DNA of 64,000 bases from Allobosea sp. AAP35 (GTDB lineage: Bacteria > Pseudomonadota > Alphaproteobacteria > Rhizobiales > Beijerinckiaceae): NCBI RefSeq assembly GCF_001295925.1, contig NZ_LJHQ01000001.1, positions 1 to 64,000 on the forward strand, in the 5' to 3' direction. Positions 51,579-61,533 of the stretch are shown piece after piece; the stretch's first letter is position 1, and each line of letters begins with the position of its first letter. The notes beneath the pieces are model-generated. The model saw only the letters and a list, made by a program, of their open reading frames with translations, had not been told where the DNA came from and did no database searches. A program made the translations under genes and the position numbers.

Positions 51579-54500
51579 ACTCAACCTCTTCACCATTCCC
51601 GCCGGCGCGCCCTTTCTCGACGTGCTGGCGCAGGCGATGCTGGAGGGGCGCTTCGGCGCCGTCCATGATCCAGACGACCCCGCCGCGATGGCGCGGACGA
51701 CTTTGTACCTGCCGACGCGGCGGGCGGCGCGGGCCTTCGCTACCTGCCTCTCCGACAAGCTCGATGGCCGGCCGCTGCTGCTGCCGCGCATCATGCCGCT
51801 CGGCGATGTTGATGAAGCGCAGACCGCGCTGATCGGCGCAGGCGCCTTCGCGGCGGACAGGACCGTGCCGATCGATCCCCTGGCGCGGCGCATGATCCTG
51901 ACGCGCCTCGTCGATGCCTGGGGCCGCAGCGCCAATCGCAGCCATCTCCGGCTTGATCCGGCGGAGCCCTCGCTCGTGCCGGCGACGCTGGCGGAAGCCT
52001 ATGGGCTGGCCGGCGACCTTGCCGCGCTGCTCGATCAGATGCAGACCGAAGGGGTTTCCGTCGAGCGGCTGGCATCGCTCGACGCCGCGCGCTTTGACAA
52101 GATCTGGCAGCTCAATGCCAGCTTTCTGTCCATTCTGGGCGAGGCCTGGCCGGCCATCCTGAGCGAGCGGGGCGCCTGCGATCCGGCCGATTTCCGCAAC
52201 CGGATGCTCGCCGCCGAGCGCGAAAGGCTGCTCACGGGCGCCGTGACCGGGCCGATCATCGCGGCGGGCTCGACCGGCACCGTGCCGGCCACGGCGCGGC
52301 TGCTGGCGGCCATCGCGCGCCTGCCCCACGGGGCCGTCGTGCTGCCGGGCCTCGATCTCGATCTGCCGCATGAGGCCTGGAACGCGATTGCCAGCGATCC
52401 CGCTCCCTCGCATCCGCAGGCTGCGCTCCATCATCTTATGGAAACCTTGCAGGCGACGCGCGAGGATGTTGCAAGCCTCGGGCAGTCCGATGCGCCGCGC
52501 GCGGCGCGCTCGCGCCTGCTGCGCGAGGCCCTGCTGCCGGCTTCCGTGACGCAGAACTGGGCCAATCTGCGCGAACGCCTTCCCGCCGAGGAGGCCGGGC
52601 TGGGTTTGCGCGATCTGCGCCTGGTCGAGGCCGCCGACGAGCGCCAGGAGGCGCTGACGGTCGCCATCGCGCTGCGCGAAACGCTGGAGGAGCCCGGCGC
52701 GCAGGCCGCGCTGATCACGCCCGATCGCGGGCTCGCCGAGCGCGTCACGGTGGAGCTCAATCGCTGGGGCATCGCGGTCGATGATTCCGCCGGCCTGCCG
52801 TTGGCGCGCTGGCCGGCAGGGGCCCTGCTGCGGCTGGTTCTGGAAGCCGCTTTGGCACCGATGACGCCGGCCGCTTTGGTTCCGCTGCTCGCGCATCCGC
52901 TCTGCCGGCTGGGCCTCGAGCCGGGCCAGATGGCCCGCGGCGCCAGCGCGCTGGAGATCGGGCTGTGGCGGGGCGAGGCCGTCGGCCGCGGGCTGGCGGG
53001 GCTGCATGAGCAGCTCGGGCGCTGGAACGAACTGCGCGGCGCACGCCATGCGCCCGGGCCGCGACGCCGGTTGACCGACGAGGATGGCGCGGCCGCCTCC
53101 CAGGTCCTGGCCGCGCTCGGCACCGCGCTGTCGCCGCTGCTGGAGGCGCTGTTCCTGCAGGAGCCTGCTCTGGGAGTCGTGACGCAGGCCGCCCGGGTCG
53201 CGATCGAGGCGCTCAGCCGCGACGAGGACGGCCTTGCGCGCGCCTTCGCCGGGCCCGATGGCGAGGCGCTGGCCGGTCTGTTCGAGGATCTGAGCGCGGC
53301 GCAGGCCGAGATGCCCGAGGGCGGCCGTCCGGCCGATGTCGTCGCCATTCTCGACGGGCTCCTGGCCGAGCGTGTCGTGCGTCGCGGCGGCGGTGGCCAT
53401 CCGCGCGTCAAGATCTGGGGTCTGCTCGAAGCCCGCCTGCTCGCGGCCGACCATGTCGTGCTGGGCGGCCTGAACGAGACGGTCTGGCCGCCGCAGACCA
53501 AGACCGATTCCTTCGTCAACCGGCCGATGCGGACGGAACTGGGCCTGTCGCCACCGGAGCGGCGCGTCGGCCAGACCGCGCATGATTTCGTCATGGCGCT
53601 GGGCGCGCCCCGCGTGACGCTGACCCGCGCGCGCAAGGCGGGCGAGTCCGAGACCATCGCCTCGCGCTTCTGGCAGCGGCTGAAGGCGGTGACGCCCGAG
53701 CCGGTCTGGTTGCAGGCGGCAAGAGAGGGCGAGCGTCTGATCGCGCTGGCTGCCGAACTCTCGGCCCCCGCGCCGGTTCGCCCCGTCGCACGCCCGGCGC
53801 CGAAACCGCCGCGTGCGCTGCAGCCGCTCTCGCTCAGCGTCACCGATGTCGAGACCCTCTATCGCGACCCCTACCAGATCCATGCGCGCCGGATCCTCAA
53901 GCTCGATGTGCTGCCGGCCCTGATCGAGGACCCGACCGCGCAGGATCGCGGCAATCTCCTGCACGACATCGTCGCGGATTTCGCCATCGCCTATCCCGAG
54001 CAACTGCCCGCCGATGCGCTCGGGCGGCTGATCGCGATCGGCGAGCGCAAGTTTCAGCAATTTGCCGATGCGCCGGAGGTGCGGGCCTTCTGGTGGCCGC
54101 GCTTCCTGATCACGGCCGGGCATTTCATCGGCTGGGAGGAAAACCGTCGCGGGCTGATCGCGCGTGTCGGCGTCGAGCTCGCCACGGGGGCGGAGTTCGC
54201 GCTCGCCGACGGCGCCCGCTTCCGGCTCAGCGGCCGGGCCGACCGGATCGAGCTGACACGCGAACCCGCCTTGCGGATCATCGATTTCAAGACCGGCTCG
54301 CCGCCGAGCAAGGCGCAGGTCGAGAAGGGTTTTGCGCCGCAGTTGACGCTGGAGGCGGAGCTCGCCGCGCGCGCCGGCTTTCCGCCGCTGGCCGGGCCGA
54401 CGCCGGTCGAGGCGCTGCTTTATCTCAAGCTGCACCATGATCCCAGGGGCTGGGCCAAGGACAAGCCGCTGGCCTTCGATGGCGAGACGGTTGCCGATGT

Positions 54501-54678
54501 CGCCGCCCGCCATCTCGAACGGTTGCTGGCCCATCTCGACGCGCTCAGGAGCGGTCGCGAGGCCTTCGTCTCGCGCCGGGCGCCGGACTACATCAGGTTC
54601 GCCTCGCCCTATGACCATCTCGCCCGGGTCAAGGAATGGGCGGCCGCCTCCGATGTTGGCGAGGGGGACGAGGCATGA
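51571..54678 (+). CDS. addB: Double-strand break repair protein AddB
   Basis: A 1035-residue AddB of the alphaproteobacterial type. The N-terminal half is an inactivated helicase-like module (start PELNLFTIPAGAPFLDVLAQ; TLYLPTRRAARAFATCLSDK). The C-terminal RecB-like nuclease has LRIIDFKTGSPPSKAQVEKG, with the catalytic Asp and Lys. It partners AddA to resect DNA ends and load RecA at Chi-like sites. The ATG at 51571 overlaps the murU end by 8 bp. addA begins in its last codon. Confidence 0.95.
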   Translation: MPELNLFTIPAGAPFLDVLAQAMLEGRFGAVHDPDDPAAMARTTLYLPTRRAARAFATCLSDKLDGRPLLLPRIMPLGDVDEAQTALIGAGAFAADRTVPIDPLARRMILTRLVDAWGRSANRSHLRLDPAEPSLVPATLAEAYGLAGDLAALLDQMQTEGVSVERLASLDAARFDKIWQLNASFLSILGEAWPAILSERGACDPADFRNRMLAAERERLLTGAVTGPIIAAGSTGTVPATARLLAAIARLPHGAVVLPGLDLDLPHEAWNAIASDPAPSHPQAALHHLMETLQATREDVASLGQSDAPRAARSRLLREALLPASVTQNWANLRERLPAEEAGLGLRDLRLVEAADERQEALTVAIALRETLEEPGAQAALITPDRGLAERVTVELNRWGIAVDDSAGLPLARWPAGALLRLVLEAALAPMTPAALVPLLAHPLCRLGLEPGQMARGASALEIGLWRGEAVGRGLAGLHEQLGRWNELRGARHAPGPRRRLTDEDGAAASQVLAALGTALSPLLEALFLQEPALGVVTQAARVAIEALSRDEDGLARAFAGPDGEALAGLFEDLSAAQAEMPEGGRPADVVAILDGLLAERVVRRGGGGHPRVKIWGLLEARLLAADHVVLGGLNETVWPPQTKTDSFVNRPMRTELGLSPPERRVGQTAHDFVMALGAPRVTLTRARKAGESETIASRFWQRLKAVTPEPVWLQAAREGERLIALAAELSAPAPVRPVARPAPKPPRALQPLSLSVTDVETLYRDPYQIHARRILKLDVLPALIEDPTAQDRGNLLHDIVADFAIAYPEQLPADALGRLIAIGERKFQQFADAPEVRAFWWPRFLITAGHFIGWEENRRGLIARVGVELATGAEFALADGARFRLSGRADRIELTREPALRIIDFKTGSPPSKAQVEKGFAPQLTLEAELAARAGFPPLAGPTPVEALLYLKLHHDPRGWAKDKPLAFDGETVADVAARHLERLLAHLDALRSGREAFVSRRAPDYIRFASPYDHLARVKEWAAASDVGEGDEA

Positions 54679-57600
54679 AGCCCGGCTGGATCGTCCCGCC
54701 GCTCACCGATCAGCGCCAGGCCCTGGCGGCGAGCCCGCGCCTCAGCGCCTGGGTCTCGGCCAATGCCGGCTCCGGCAAGACGCATGTGCTGGTCAACCGC
54801 GTGCTGCGGCTCCTGCTCGACGGCGTCGCGCCCGGCCGCCTGCTCTGCATCACCTACACCAAGGCCGCCGCGGCCAACATGGCCAACCGGGTCTTCGCGG
54901 CGCTGAGCGCCTGGGCGACCCTGCCGGAACAGGAACTGGTCGCCACGCTGGGCAAGCTCACCGGCGAGGCGCCGTCGCTGGCGCAGCGCGCGGCGGCGCG
55001 GCGCCTCTTCGCCCAGGCGCTGGAGACGCCGGGCGGCCTGCGGATCGAAACCATCCACGCCTTCTGCACGCGCGTGCTGCAATCGGCGCCGTTCGAGGCG
55101 AATGTGCCGCCGCGCTTCGAGGTCGCCGACGATCTCGCCCAGGCGCAGATGCTGCGGCAGGCGCGGCGCGAATTGCTGGCGGCGGTGGCCGCGCAGCCCG
55201 CTGGCGCGCTGGCCCAGGCACTGGACCTGCTCGCCCGCCAGGCGGCGCAGGATACCTTCGAGGCGATCATCCAGGAGGCGCTGCGCCAGCGCGCCCTGTT
55301 CAGCAATCCCGATGGCCGCGCCCGCGATGCCGGCGAGATGCGGGAGGGAATCGCGGCGGTGCTCGGCATCGCACCCGATCTCTCGGCAGATGCGGTGAAG
55401 AACGGCTTCAGGCAGGATCTCGCCGGCATGGCCGATCTCGCCACCCTGGTCGAGGCGCTTGATGCCGGCAGCCCGACGCGGCAGGCCTTCGCCGCGACGC
55501 TGCGCGCCTTGATCGCCCGCGCCGATGACGGCGATCCGGTCGCCTTCTGCCGGCGCGGCTTCCTCACCGAGGCTGGGACCGTCAACAGCAACATCAGCGG
55601 CCGCGGCAAATCCGCCTTCGAGGGCGCGTTGCTCGCAGCGGTCGAAACGCTGGCCGGCCGGCTCTGCCAGGCCATCGACCAGCTCAACGCCATCGCCATC
55701 CGCGACCGCAGCCATGCGCTGGCCCTGCTGGTGACGCAGATGCTGGGCTCCTTCCAGCGCCAGAAGAGCGAGCGCTCGCTGCTCGACTATGACGATCTGA
55801 TCGCGAAGACGCGCTCGCTGCTGTCCCGGGTCGAGGCGGCTTGGGTGCTCTACAAGCTCGATGCCGGCATCGACCACATCCTGCTCGACGAGGCGCAGGA
55901 CACCAGCGACGCGCAATGGGCGATCCTGCGACAGCTTGCCGAGGAGTTCAGTGCCGGCGGGCGCGACCTCGGCGAAAAGCCGCGCACGGTCTTCGTCGTT
56001 GGCGACGAGAAGCAGTCGATCTACGGCTTCCAGGGTGCCGCGCCCGCCGCCTTCAACCAGCAGAGGCGGGAACTCGGCCAGCGCATCGCGGAGGCGAAGC
56101 AGCGATTCGAGCCGATCAGCCTCAACACCTCCTTCCGCTCGGCGCCCGACATCATGCAGGCGGTGGATGCGGTGTTCGCCGTCTCCGAGCATGCACGCGG
56201 GCTGGTCTTCGACGGCTCGGCGCGACCGGAAACCCATGATACGGTCCGCCAGGGCGCAACGGGCTGCGTCGATCTCTGGCCGCTCTGCGCCAACGACACC
56301 GGCGAGCCGCCCGATGCCTGGACGACGCCGGTCGATGCGCCCGAGCGGCGCAGCGGCACCGCCAAGCTCGCCCAGCGGATCGCGACGACGCTGGCGACCT
56401 GGATGCGCCGGGGCGCTGACGATCTCGGCCAGCCCTTCTCGCCCGGCGACGTGATGATCCTGCTGCGCCAGCGCGGCGCGCTGTTTGAAACCATCGTCAA
56501 GGCGCTCAAGGATTCCGGTGTCCCCGTCACGGGGCGCGACCGGCTGACGCTCGCCGACCATCCTGCGGTTGAGGATCTGCTCGTGCTGGGGCAAACCCTG
56601 CTCCTGCCCGAGGATGATTTGACGCTGGCCACCGCGCTCAAGACGCCGCTGATCGGGCTCGACGACGACGATCTGCTGCGGCTGGCGCCGGGACGCCCCG
56701 GCTCGCTGCGCGCGGCGCTGCGCGAGGCAGCGGCTGTCGAGCCGCGCTACGCCGCCGTCGAGGCGCGGCTCACGGAGCTTGCGGCCGAGGCCGGGCGCTG
56801 CGGGCCGTTCCGCTTCTTCGCCGGGCTGCTGGGGCCCGGCGGCGGGCGCAATCTTGCCCTCGCGCGGCTCGGCGCCGAGGCGGGCGACGCGCTCGATGCC
56901 TTCCTCTCGGACGCGCTCGACCATGAGCGGCGCTACGGCCCCTCGTTGTCGGGCTTCCTGCGGCATGTCGGCGAAGCCGCGACCGATGTGAAGCGCGACC
57001 TGTCGTCCAGTCGCGGCGAGGTGCGGGTCATGACCGTGCACGGTGCCAAGGGGCTGGAGGCGAAGATCGTCATTTTGGCCGATCTCGCGCCGCAGCCTGG
57101 CGCCAAGCGCCTGCCCAAGATCCTGGCGGTCGCGCCGCCGCGCCGGCAGGCCGTGCCGATCTGGCCGCCGGCCAGCGCGGAGGATGCCGGCGCCACCGCA
57201 GCCGCCAAGGCGCGCGTCATCGAGCAGATGGTCGAGGAGCATCACCGCCTCCTCTATGTCGCGATGACCCGGGCCGAGGACCGGCTGATCGTCTGCGGCG
57301 CACAGGCCAAGGGCGAGGCCCCGGCGGGCAGCTGGTATGCGATGGTCGAGGCCGGCCTGTCGGCGTCGGTCCCGGGGCTTGTCGAGATCGGGGAGGGCGA
57401 TGGCGCGACGCGGCGCTTCATGACCTCTCAAACGCAGCCGCAGGCCGTTGGGGAGCCCCGGACGGGGCTCATGCCCGAACCGGTGCCCGCCTGGCTGCGC
57501 ACCCCACCCCCGCGTGAACACGAACCGGCGCCGCCCTTGAAGCCCTCGAGCGCATTGTCGGCTGCCGATGGGCAGGACCGGCTGGCCGATGGTCCCTTTC

Positions 57601-58136
57601 TCGCGGCGGCGGCCGCAGCCGGGCGCTTCGCGCATCTCCTGCTCCAGATGCTGCCAGACGTCGCGCCCGACCAGCGCCCGGCCGTGGCGCAGGCGCTAGG
57701 TCGCGCGCGCGCCGGGGCCGTCGATCAAGCCCGACGCGAACGCCTCATCGCCGACGCGCTGGCGCTGCTCGCGGAGCCTGCGTTGGGCGCGTTGTTTGGC
57801 CCCGGCTCGCTCGCCGAGGTGCCGGTCGCCGGCATGATCGCGCTCAAGCCGGGCGAGAGGTGGCCGGTCTCGGGCCAGATCGACCGGCTCGCCATCTCCC
57901 CCAGCGAGGTGATCATCGCCGATTTCAAGACGACCGCCCGTCCGCCGCGCGACGAGGCCGAGATCGCGCAGACCACGCTGGCGCAGCTGGCGGTCTACCG
58001 GGCCCTGATCGGGCAGATCTATCCCGGCCGGCGCGTGCGGGCGCTCCTGGTCTATACCGCAACGCTTGCGCGGCTGGAGCCTGACCCTGCCGTGCTCGAT
58101 GCCGTGCTCGCTGAGCTGGGCGCCGCTGCGGCATGA
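54675..58136 (+). CDS. addA: Double-strand break repair helicase AddA
   Basis: A 1153-residue UvrD-family helicase-nuclease. Walker A is WVSANAGSGKTHVLVNRVLR near residue 30. Motif II is HILLDEAQDTSDAQW, VGDEKQSIYGFQGA is motif III, and MTVHGAKGLEAKIVILADLA with YVAMTRAEDRLIV are motifs V and VI. The C-terminal nuclease has VIIADFKTTARPPRDEAEIA. It moves along DNA 3' to 5' and cuts with AddB. The start overlaps the addB stop (ATGA), after GAGGGGGACGAGG. Confidence 0.96.
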   Translation: MKPGWIVPPLTDQRQALAASPRLSAWVSANAGSGKTHVLVNRVLRLLLDGVAPGRLLCITYTKAAAANMANRVFAALSAWATLPEQELVATLGKLTGEAPSLAQRAAARRLFAQALETPGGLRIETIHAFCTRVLQSAPFEANVPPRFEVADDLAQAQMLRQARRELLAAVAAQPAGALAQALDLLARQAAQDTFEAIIQEALRQRALFSNPDGRARDAGEMREGIAAVLGIAPDLSADAVKNGFRQDLAGMADLATLVEALDAGSPTRQAFAATLRALIARADDGDPVAFCRRGFLTEAGTVNSNISGRGKSAFEGALLAAVETLAGRLCQAIDQLNAIAIRDRSHALALLVTQMLGSFQRQKSERSLLDYDDLIAKTRSLLSRVEAAWVLYKLDAGIDHILLDEAQDTSDAQWAILRQLAEEFSAGGRDLGEKPRTVFVVGDEKQSIYGFQGAAPAAFNQQRRELGQRIAEAKQRFEPISLNTSFRSAPDIMQAVDAVFAVSEHARGLVFDGSARPETHDTVRQGATGCVDLWPLCANDTGEPPDAWTTPVDAPERRSGTAKLAQRIATTLATWMRRGADDLGQPFSPGDVMILLRQRGALFETIVKALKDSGVPVTGRDRLTLADHPAVEDLLVLGQTLLLPEDDLTLATALKTPLIGLDDDDLLRLAPGRPGSLRAALREAAAVEPRYAAVEARLTELAAEAGRCGPFRFFAGLLGPGGGRNLALARLGAEAGDALDAFLSDALDHERRYGPSLSGFLRHVGEAATDVKRDLSSSRGEVRVMTVHGAKGLEAKIVILADLAPQPGAKRLPKILAVAPPRRQAVPIWPPASAEDAGATAAAKARVIEQMVEEHHRLLYVAMTRAEDRLIVCGAQAKGEAPAGSWYAMVEAGLSASVPGLVEIGEGDGATRRFMTSQTQPQAVGEPRTGLMPEPVPAWLRTPPPREHEPAPPLKPSSALSAADGQDRLADGPFLAAAAAAGRFAHLLLQMLPDVAPDQRPAVAQALGRARAGAVDQARRERLIADALALLAEPALGALFGPGSLAEVPVAGMIALKPGERWPVSGQIDRLAISPSEVIIADFKTTARPPRDEAEIAQTTLAQLAVYRALIGQIYPGRRVRALLVYTATLARLEPDPAVLDAVLAELGAAAA

Positions 58137-58250
58137 GCCGGGGACAGGGCAGGCCTCGTGCCGACGGCGCCTTGACCCCGGCCATGCGCGTTCATAGCTT
58201 GCCGGCTGAAGGCGGGCTTTCCGCCAGTTATTTGTGAAAGGCCCAAAGCC

Positions 58251-58571
58251 ATGGCGACGAGCAAGGTGACCGATGCGAGCTTCGAGGCGGATGTCCTCAA
58301 CTCCGCAGAGCCGGTCGTGGTCGATTTTTGGGCCGAATGGTGCGGCCCCTGCCGCATGATCGGCCCGGCGCTCGAGGAGATCGCCAGCGAGATGGGCGGC
58401 AAGGTCAAGATCGTGAAGATGAATGTCGACGAGAATCAGGCGATTCCTGCCCAGTTCGGCATCCGCTCGATCCCGACGCTGATGCTGTTCAAGGACGGCA
58501 AGCTCGCCTCGCAGAAGGTCGGCGCCGCGCCCAAAAGCGACCTGTCGCGCTGGATCGCAGGCGCCGTCTGA
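58251..58571 (+). CDS. trxA: Thioredoxin
   Basis: A 106-residue thioredoxin 1. The active site is WCGPC at residues 30-34 within [35 protein letters not shown] contains the cis-proline. No signal peptide, so cytosolic. It lies 114 bp after addA, an arrangement conserved in rhizobia. Confidence 0.97.
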   Translation: MATSKVTDASFEADVLNSAEPVVVDFWAEWCGPCRMIGPALEEIASEMGGKVKIVKMNVDENQAIPAQFGIRSIPTLMLFKDGKLASQKVGAAPKSDLSRWIAGAV

Positions 58572-58590
58572 AAGCCAACCGGCCAAGGAA

Positions 58591-58625
58591 AAGCCCGCCA
58601 TCCCCGAGGGTGGCGGGCTTTTTTT
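58591..58625 (+). terminator. Rho-independent terminator of trxA
   Basis: A perfect 10-bp stem AAGCCCGCCA / TGGCGGGCTT with a 10-nt loop and a run of T. Confidence 0.93.
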
Positions 58626-58666
58626 GCGTTCATGCTGCTGCCGCCGGCTTGGCAGCCGCGTGAGTC

Positions 58667-59068
58667 TCAGGCGCGACGGCGCAGGCCATCAATGCTGAAG
58701 GCGCCGGGGCCGGAGGCGAAGATGTAGAGGAAGATGAAGCAGAACAGCATCGCCGCCTCGCCGCCATTCAGGATCGGATAGAAGCCCTTCGAGCCATGCG
58801 CCATCCAGTAGGCGACAGCCATCAGGCCGGACATGACGAAGGCGGCTGGCCGGGTCATGAACCCGACGAGCACGAGAGCACCGCCAACGATTTCGAGGAC
58901 GCCCGCGGTCCAGGACAGGGTGAAGGCACCCGGCATGCCCCATGACGGCGGAGCCGGGAAACCGAAGATCTTCTGCGTGCCATGCGAGATGAAGCTCAAG
59001 GCCGTGAAGATCCGCAGCAGGGCGAGGAAATACGGATCGAAGCGCTTGACGAAATCGAGGGAGAGCAT
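58667..59068 (-). CDS. DoxX family membrane protein
   Basis: A 133-residue protein with four hydrophobic helices (YFLALLRIFTALSFISHGTQ; GVLEIVGGALVLVGFMTRPA; FVMSGLMAVAYWMAHG; AAMLFCFIFLYIFASGPG). This is the DoxX fold, the same as quinol oxidase subunit DoxD/DoxX and MauE-related proteins. The start at 59068 begins the first helix region; longer frames add a non-hydrophobic tail. Family function is not settled; links to redox and thiol stress have been made. It is convergent with trxA. Confidence 0.92.
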   Translation of the reverse strand: MLSLDFVKRFDPYFLALLRIFTALSFISHGTQKIFGFPAPPSWGMPGAFTLSWTAGVLEIVGGALVLVGFMTRPAAFVMSGLMAVAYWMAHGSKGFYPILNGGEAAMLFCFIFLYIFASGPGAFSIDGLRRRA

Positions 59069-59282
59069 CGGCTGTTTCTCTTTCTGGTGGCGAACCACGT
59101 GACAGACAGGGGGTCCGCCGTTTGTGTCGGGAGGATCCGGCGTTTCAACCCGCTGCGTTTTCAAGCCTGATGACGGATTGTCGCAGGCTTCGCAATATGG
59201 CCGCGCGACAGAGCAGCGCTTGCAGCTTTGCAACATCGTCACGTTGCCGCGAGCCGATTTGGCGGCGACGGCCACCTCACCC

Positions 59283-59297
59283 TTAACTACCCCTTAA
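59283..59297 (+). promoter_or_regulatory. Putative CtrA-binding site before the PBP1A gene
   Basis: TTAA-CTACCCC-TTAA matches the CtrA consensus TTAA-N7-TTAA exactly, and a half-site TTTAAC follows at 59308-59313. It lies 79 bp before the start. The rest of 59069-59375 has no gene. Confidence 0.5.
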
Positions 59298-59375
59298 AAG
59301 CGCCATGTTTAACTCCTGTCTGAAGCCGTGACCGCGTGTTTCGCACCAACGCGGTGAGCGGCGCGACGGGGCAGG

Positions 59376-61529
59376 ATGAACGAGCGGACGAAACGGGCAG
59401 AGCGGCGCGAGCCCTCCTTCGAACCAGGACGGGGCGAAAGCCGCGACGATTTCGACATGCGCCTCTCCGACGAAGACCGCCCCACCCGGGGCCATCGCGC
59501 ACCGGCACGTCCCGAAACCCGCAATCCCCCCCGGCGTGACAAGCGCCATGGCGGCTCGGGAGGCGGCGGGCGTAGGCGCGGTCGCAAGGGCCGCTCCTTC
59601 CTCGGCGGCATGGTTTACTGGACGATGGTGCTCGGGCTGTGGTGCGCCATCGGGCTCGGTGGACTCGTGGCGTATCACGCGGCGCAACTGCCGCCGATCA
59701 ACCAGCTCACCGTGCCCAAGCGTCCGCCCAATATCGCGATCCTGGCCGCCGACGGCTCGCTGCTGGCCAATCGCGGCGAGACCGGCGGGCGCACCGTCAC
59801 CATCGGCGAGGTGCCGCCCTATCTGCCCAAGGCCTTCGTGGCGATCGAGGATCGGCGCTTCTACGAGCATTTCGGCATCGACCCGATCGGCCTGACCCGG
59901 GCCTTCGTCAACAACATGCGCCGCACGGGCGGCGTGCAGGGCGGCTCGACCCTGACCCAACAGCTCGCCAAGAACCTGTTCCTGACGCAGGAGCGCACGG
60001 CCGCCCGCAAGATCCAGGAGGCGATCCTGGCGCTCTGGCTGGAGCGCACCTACTCCAAGGACCAGATCCTCGAGCTTTATCTCAACCGGGTCTATTTTGG
60101 CTCCGGCGCCTATGGCGTCGAGGCGGCGGCCCAGCGTTATTTCGACAAATCGGCGCGTTCGGTCACGATCGCGGAAGCGGCGATGCTAGCGGGCCTCGTC
60201 CAGGCACCCTCGCGGCTGGCCCCCAACCGCAACCCGGAAGCCGCCGAGAAGCGGGCCCAGCTGGTGATCGCGGCGATGGCCGATCAGGGGCTGATCTCGC
60301 AGAACGCCGCCAAGACCGCGCTGGTCGCTCCCGCCGAGGCGTCGGAGCGCATCGGCGCCGGTTCGGTGAATTACGCCGCCGACTACGTGATGGACGTGCT
60401 CGACGATTTCATCGGCGCGGTCGATGGCGACGTCACCGTGCTGACCACGATCGACACCAGGCTGCAGGCTTCGGCCGAGACGATCCTGGTTGAGGCCTTG
60501 GCCGCCCAGGGTGCCAAGCAGAATGTCCGCCAGGGCGCGGTGGTCTCGATGGCACCCGACGGCGCGCTGCGCGCGCTGATCGGCGGGCGCGACTACACCA
60601 AGAGTCAGTTCAACCGCGCGACCGCCGCCAAGCGCCAGCCGGGCTCGGCCTTCAAGCCCTTCATCTATCTCGCCGCGCTGGAACACGGGCTGACGCCCGA
60701 CACGATCCGCGAGGATTCGCCCGTATCGATCAAGGGCTGGACGCCGGAGAACAACAGCCGGACCTATCGCGGCCCGGTGACGCTGCAGAGCGCGTTTGCC
60801 CATTCGCTCAACACCATCGCGGTGAAGCTGAACCAGGAGGTCACGCCGCGCGAATCCGTGCGCACCGCGCAGCGGCTCGGCATCTCCTCGGGGCTGCAGG
60901 CCAATCCGTCGCTGGCGCTGGGCACCTCCGAGGTCACCCCCGTCGAACTGACCACCGCCTATGCCACCTTCGCCAATGGCGGGCAGGCGGTGCTGCCCTA
61001 TGTCATCCGCGAGGTGAAGTCGCTGTCGGGCAAGGTGATCTATGCGCGCAAGGGTACGGGCTTTGGCCCCGTCATCCAGCCGCAGACACTGTCGATGATC
61101 AACGCCATGTTCCACGAGGTCATGGTCAGCGGCACCGGCAGCAAGGCCAATATCGCGGGCTGGGAGGTCGGCGGCAAATCCGGCACGACGCAGGATTTCC
61201 GCGACGCCTGGTTCGTCGGCTTCACGGCCCGTCTGGTGACATCCGTCTGGCTGGGCAACGACGACAACAGCCCGATGAAGCGTGTCTTCGGCAGCGGGCT
61301 TCCGGCCGAGATCTGGGCCAAATACATGCGCGCCGCCCATGCCGGCATGCAGCCTGCCCCGCTGCCGGGCGGCCTCTGGCAGGGCACGCCGCGCTCGATC
61401 TTCGACGGTGGTGCGCCGGTCGCCACGGCGCGCCCGCCGGCCAACACCCAGACCGCCGACAGCGACCGGGCCTGGATCCCGCCGCCGCCGCAGGAAAAGA
61501 ACCTGTTGGAGCGGCTGTTCGGCGGCTGA
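59376..61529 (+). CDS. mrcA: Penicillin-binding protein 1A, bifunctional (transglycosylase/transpeptidase)
   Basis: A 717-residue class A PBP. A basic cytoplasmic head of about 75 residues precedes one membrane helix (GGMVYWTMVLGLWCAIGLGG). The GT51 domain has FVAIEDRRFYEHFGIDPIGL with the catalytic Glu and GGSTLTQQLAKNLFL. The transpeptidase has SxxK in QPGSAFKPFIYLA, SLN in FAHSLNTIAVKL and GGKSGTTQDFRDAW. It polymerises and crosslinks peptidoglycan. A CtrA-like box upstream suggests cell-cycle timing. It is smaller than the long OB-domain PBP1A forms. An MFS gene converges 4 bp after its stop. Confidence 0.95.
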   Translation: MNERTKRAERREPSFEPGRGESRDDFDMRLSDEDRPTRGHRAPARPETRNPPRRDKRHGGSGGGGRRRGRKGRSFLGGMVYWTMVLGLWCAIGLGGLVAYHAAQLPPINQLTVPKRPPNIAILAADGSLLANRGETGGRTVTIGEVPPYLPKAFVAIEDRRFYEHFGIDPIGLTRAFVNNMRRTGGVQGGSTLTQQLAKNLFLTQERTAARKIQEAILALWLERTYSKDQILELYLNRVYFGSGAYGVEAAAQRYFDKSARSVTIAEAAMLAGLVQAPSRLAPNRNPEAAEKRAQLVIAAMADQGLISQNAAKTALVAPAEASERIGAGSVNYAADYVMDVLDDFIGAVDGDVTVLTTIDTRLQASAETILVEALAAQGAKQNVRQGAVVSMAPDGALRALIGGRDYTKSQFNRATAAKRQPGSAFKPFIYLAALEHGLTPDTIREDSPVSIKGWTPENNSRTYRGPVTLQSAFAHSLNTIAVKLNQEVTPRESVRTAQRLGISSGLQANPSLALGTSEVTPVELTTAYATFANGGQAVLPYVIREVKSLSGKVIYARKGTGFGPVIQPQTLSMINAMFHEVMVSGTGSKANIAGWEVGGKSGTTQDFRDAWFVGFTARLVTSVWLGNDDNSPMKRVFGSGLPAEIWAKYMRAAHAGMQPAPLPGGLWQGTPRSIFDGGAPVATARPPANTQTADSDRAWIPPPPQEKNLLERLFGG

Positions 61530-61533
61530 ACGC

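Noticed and set aside
51376-57635. Very long minus-strand open frames (over 1000 residues) opposite addB and addA
   Set aside because: They are antisense shadows produced by high GC and codon-position bias; the plus-strand frames have full AddB and AddA motifs and overlapping starts.
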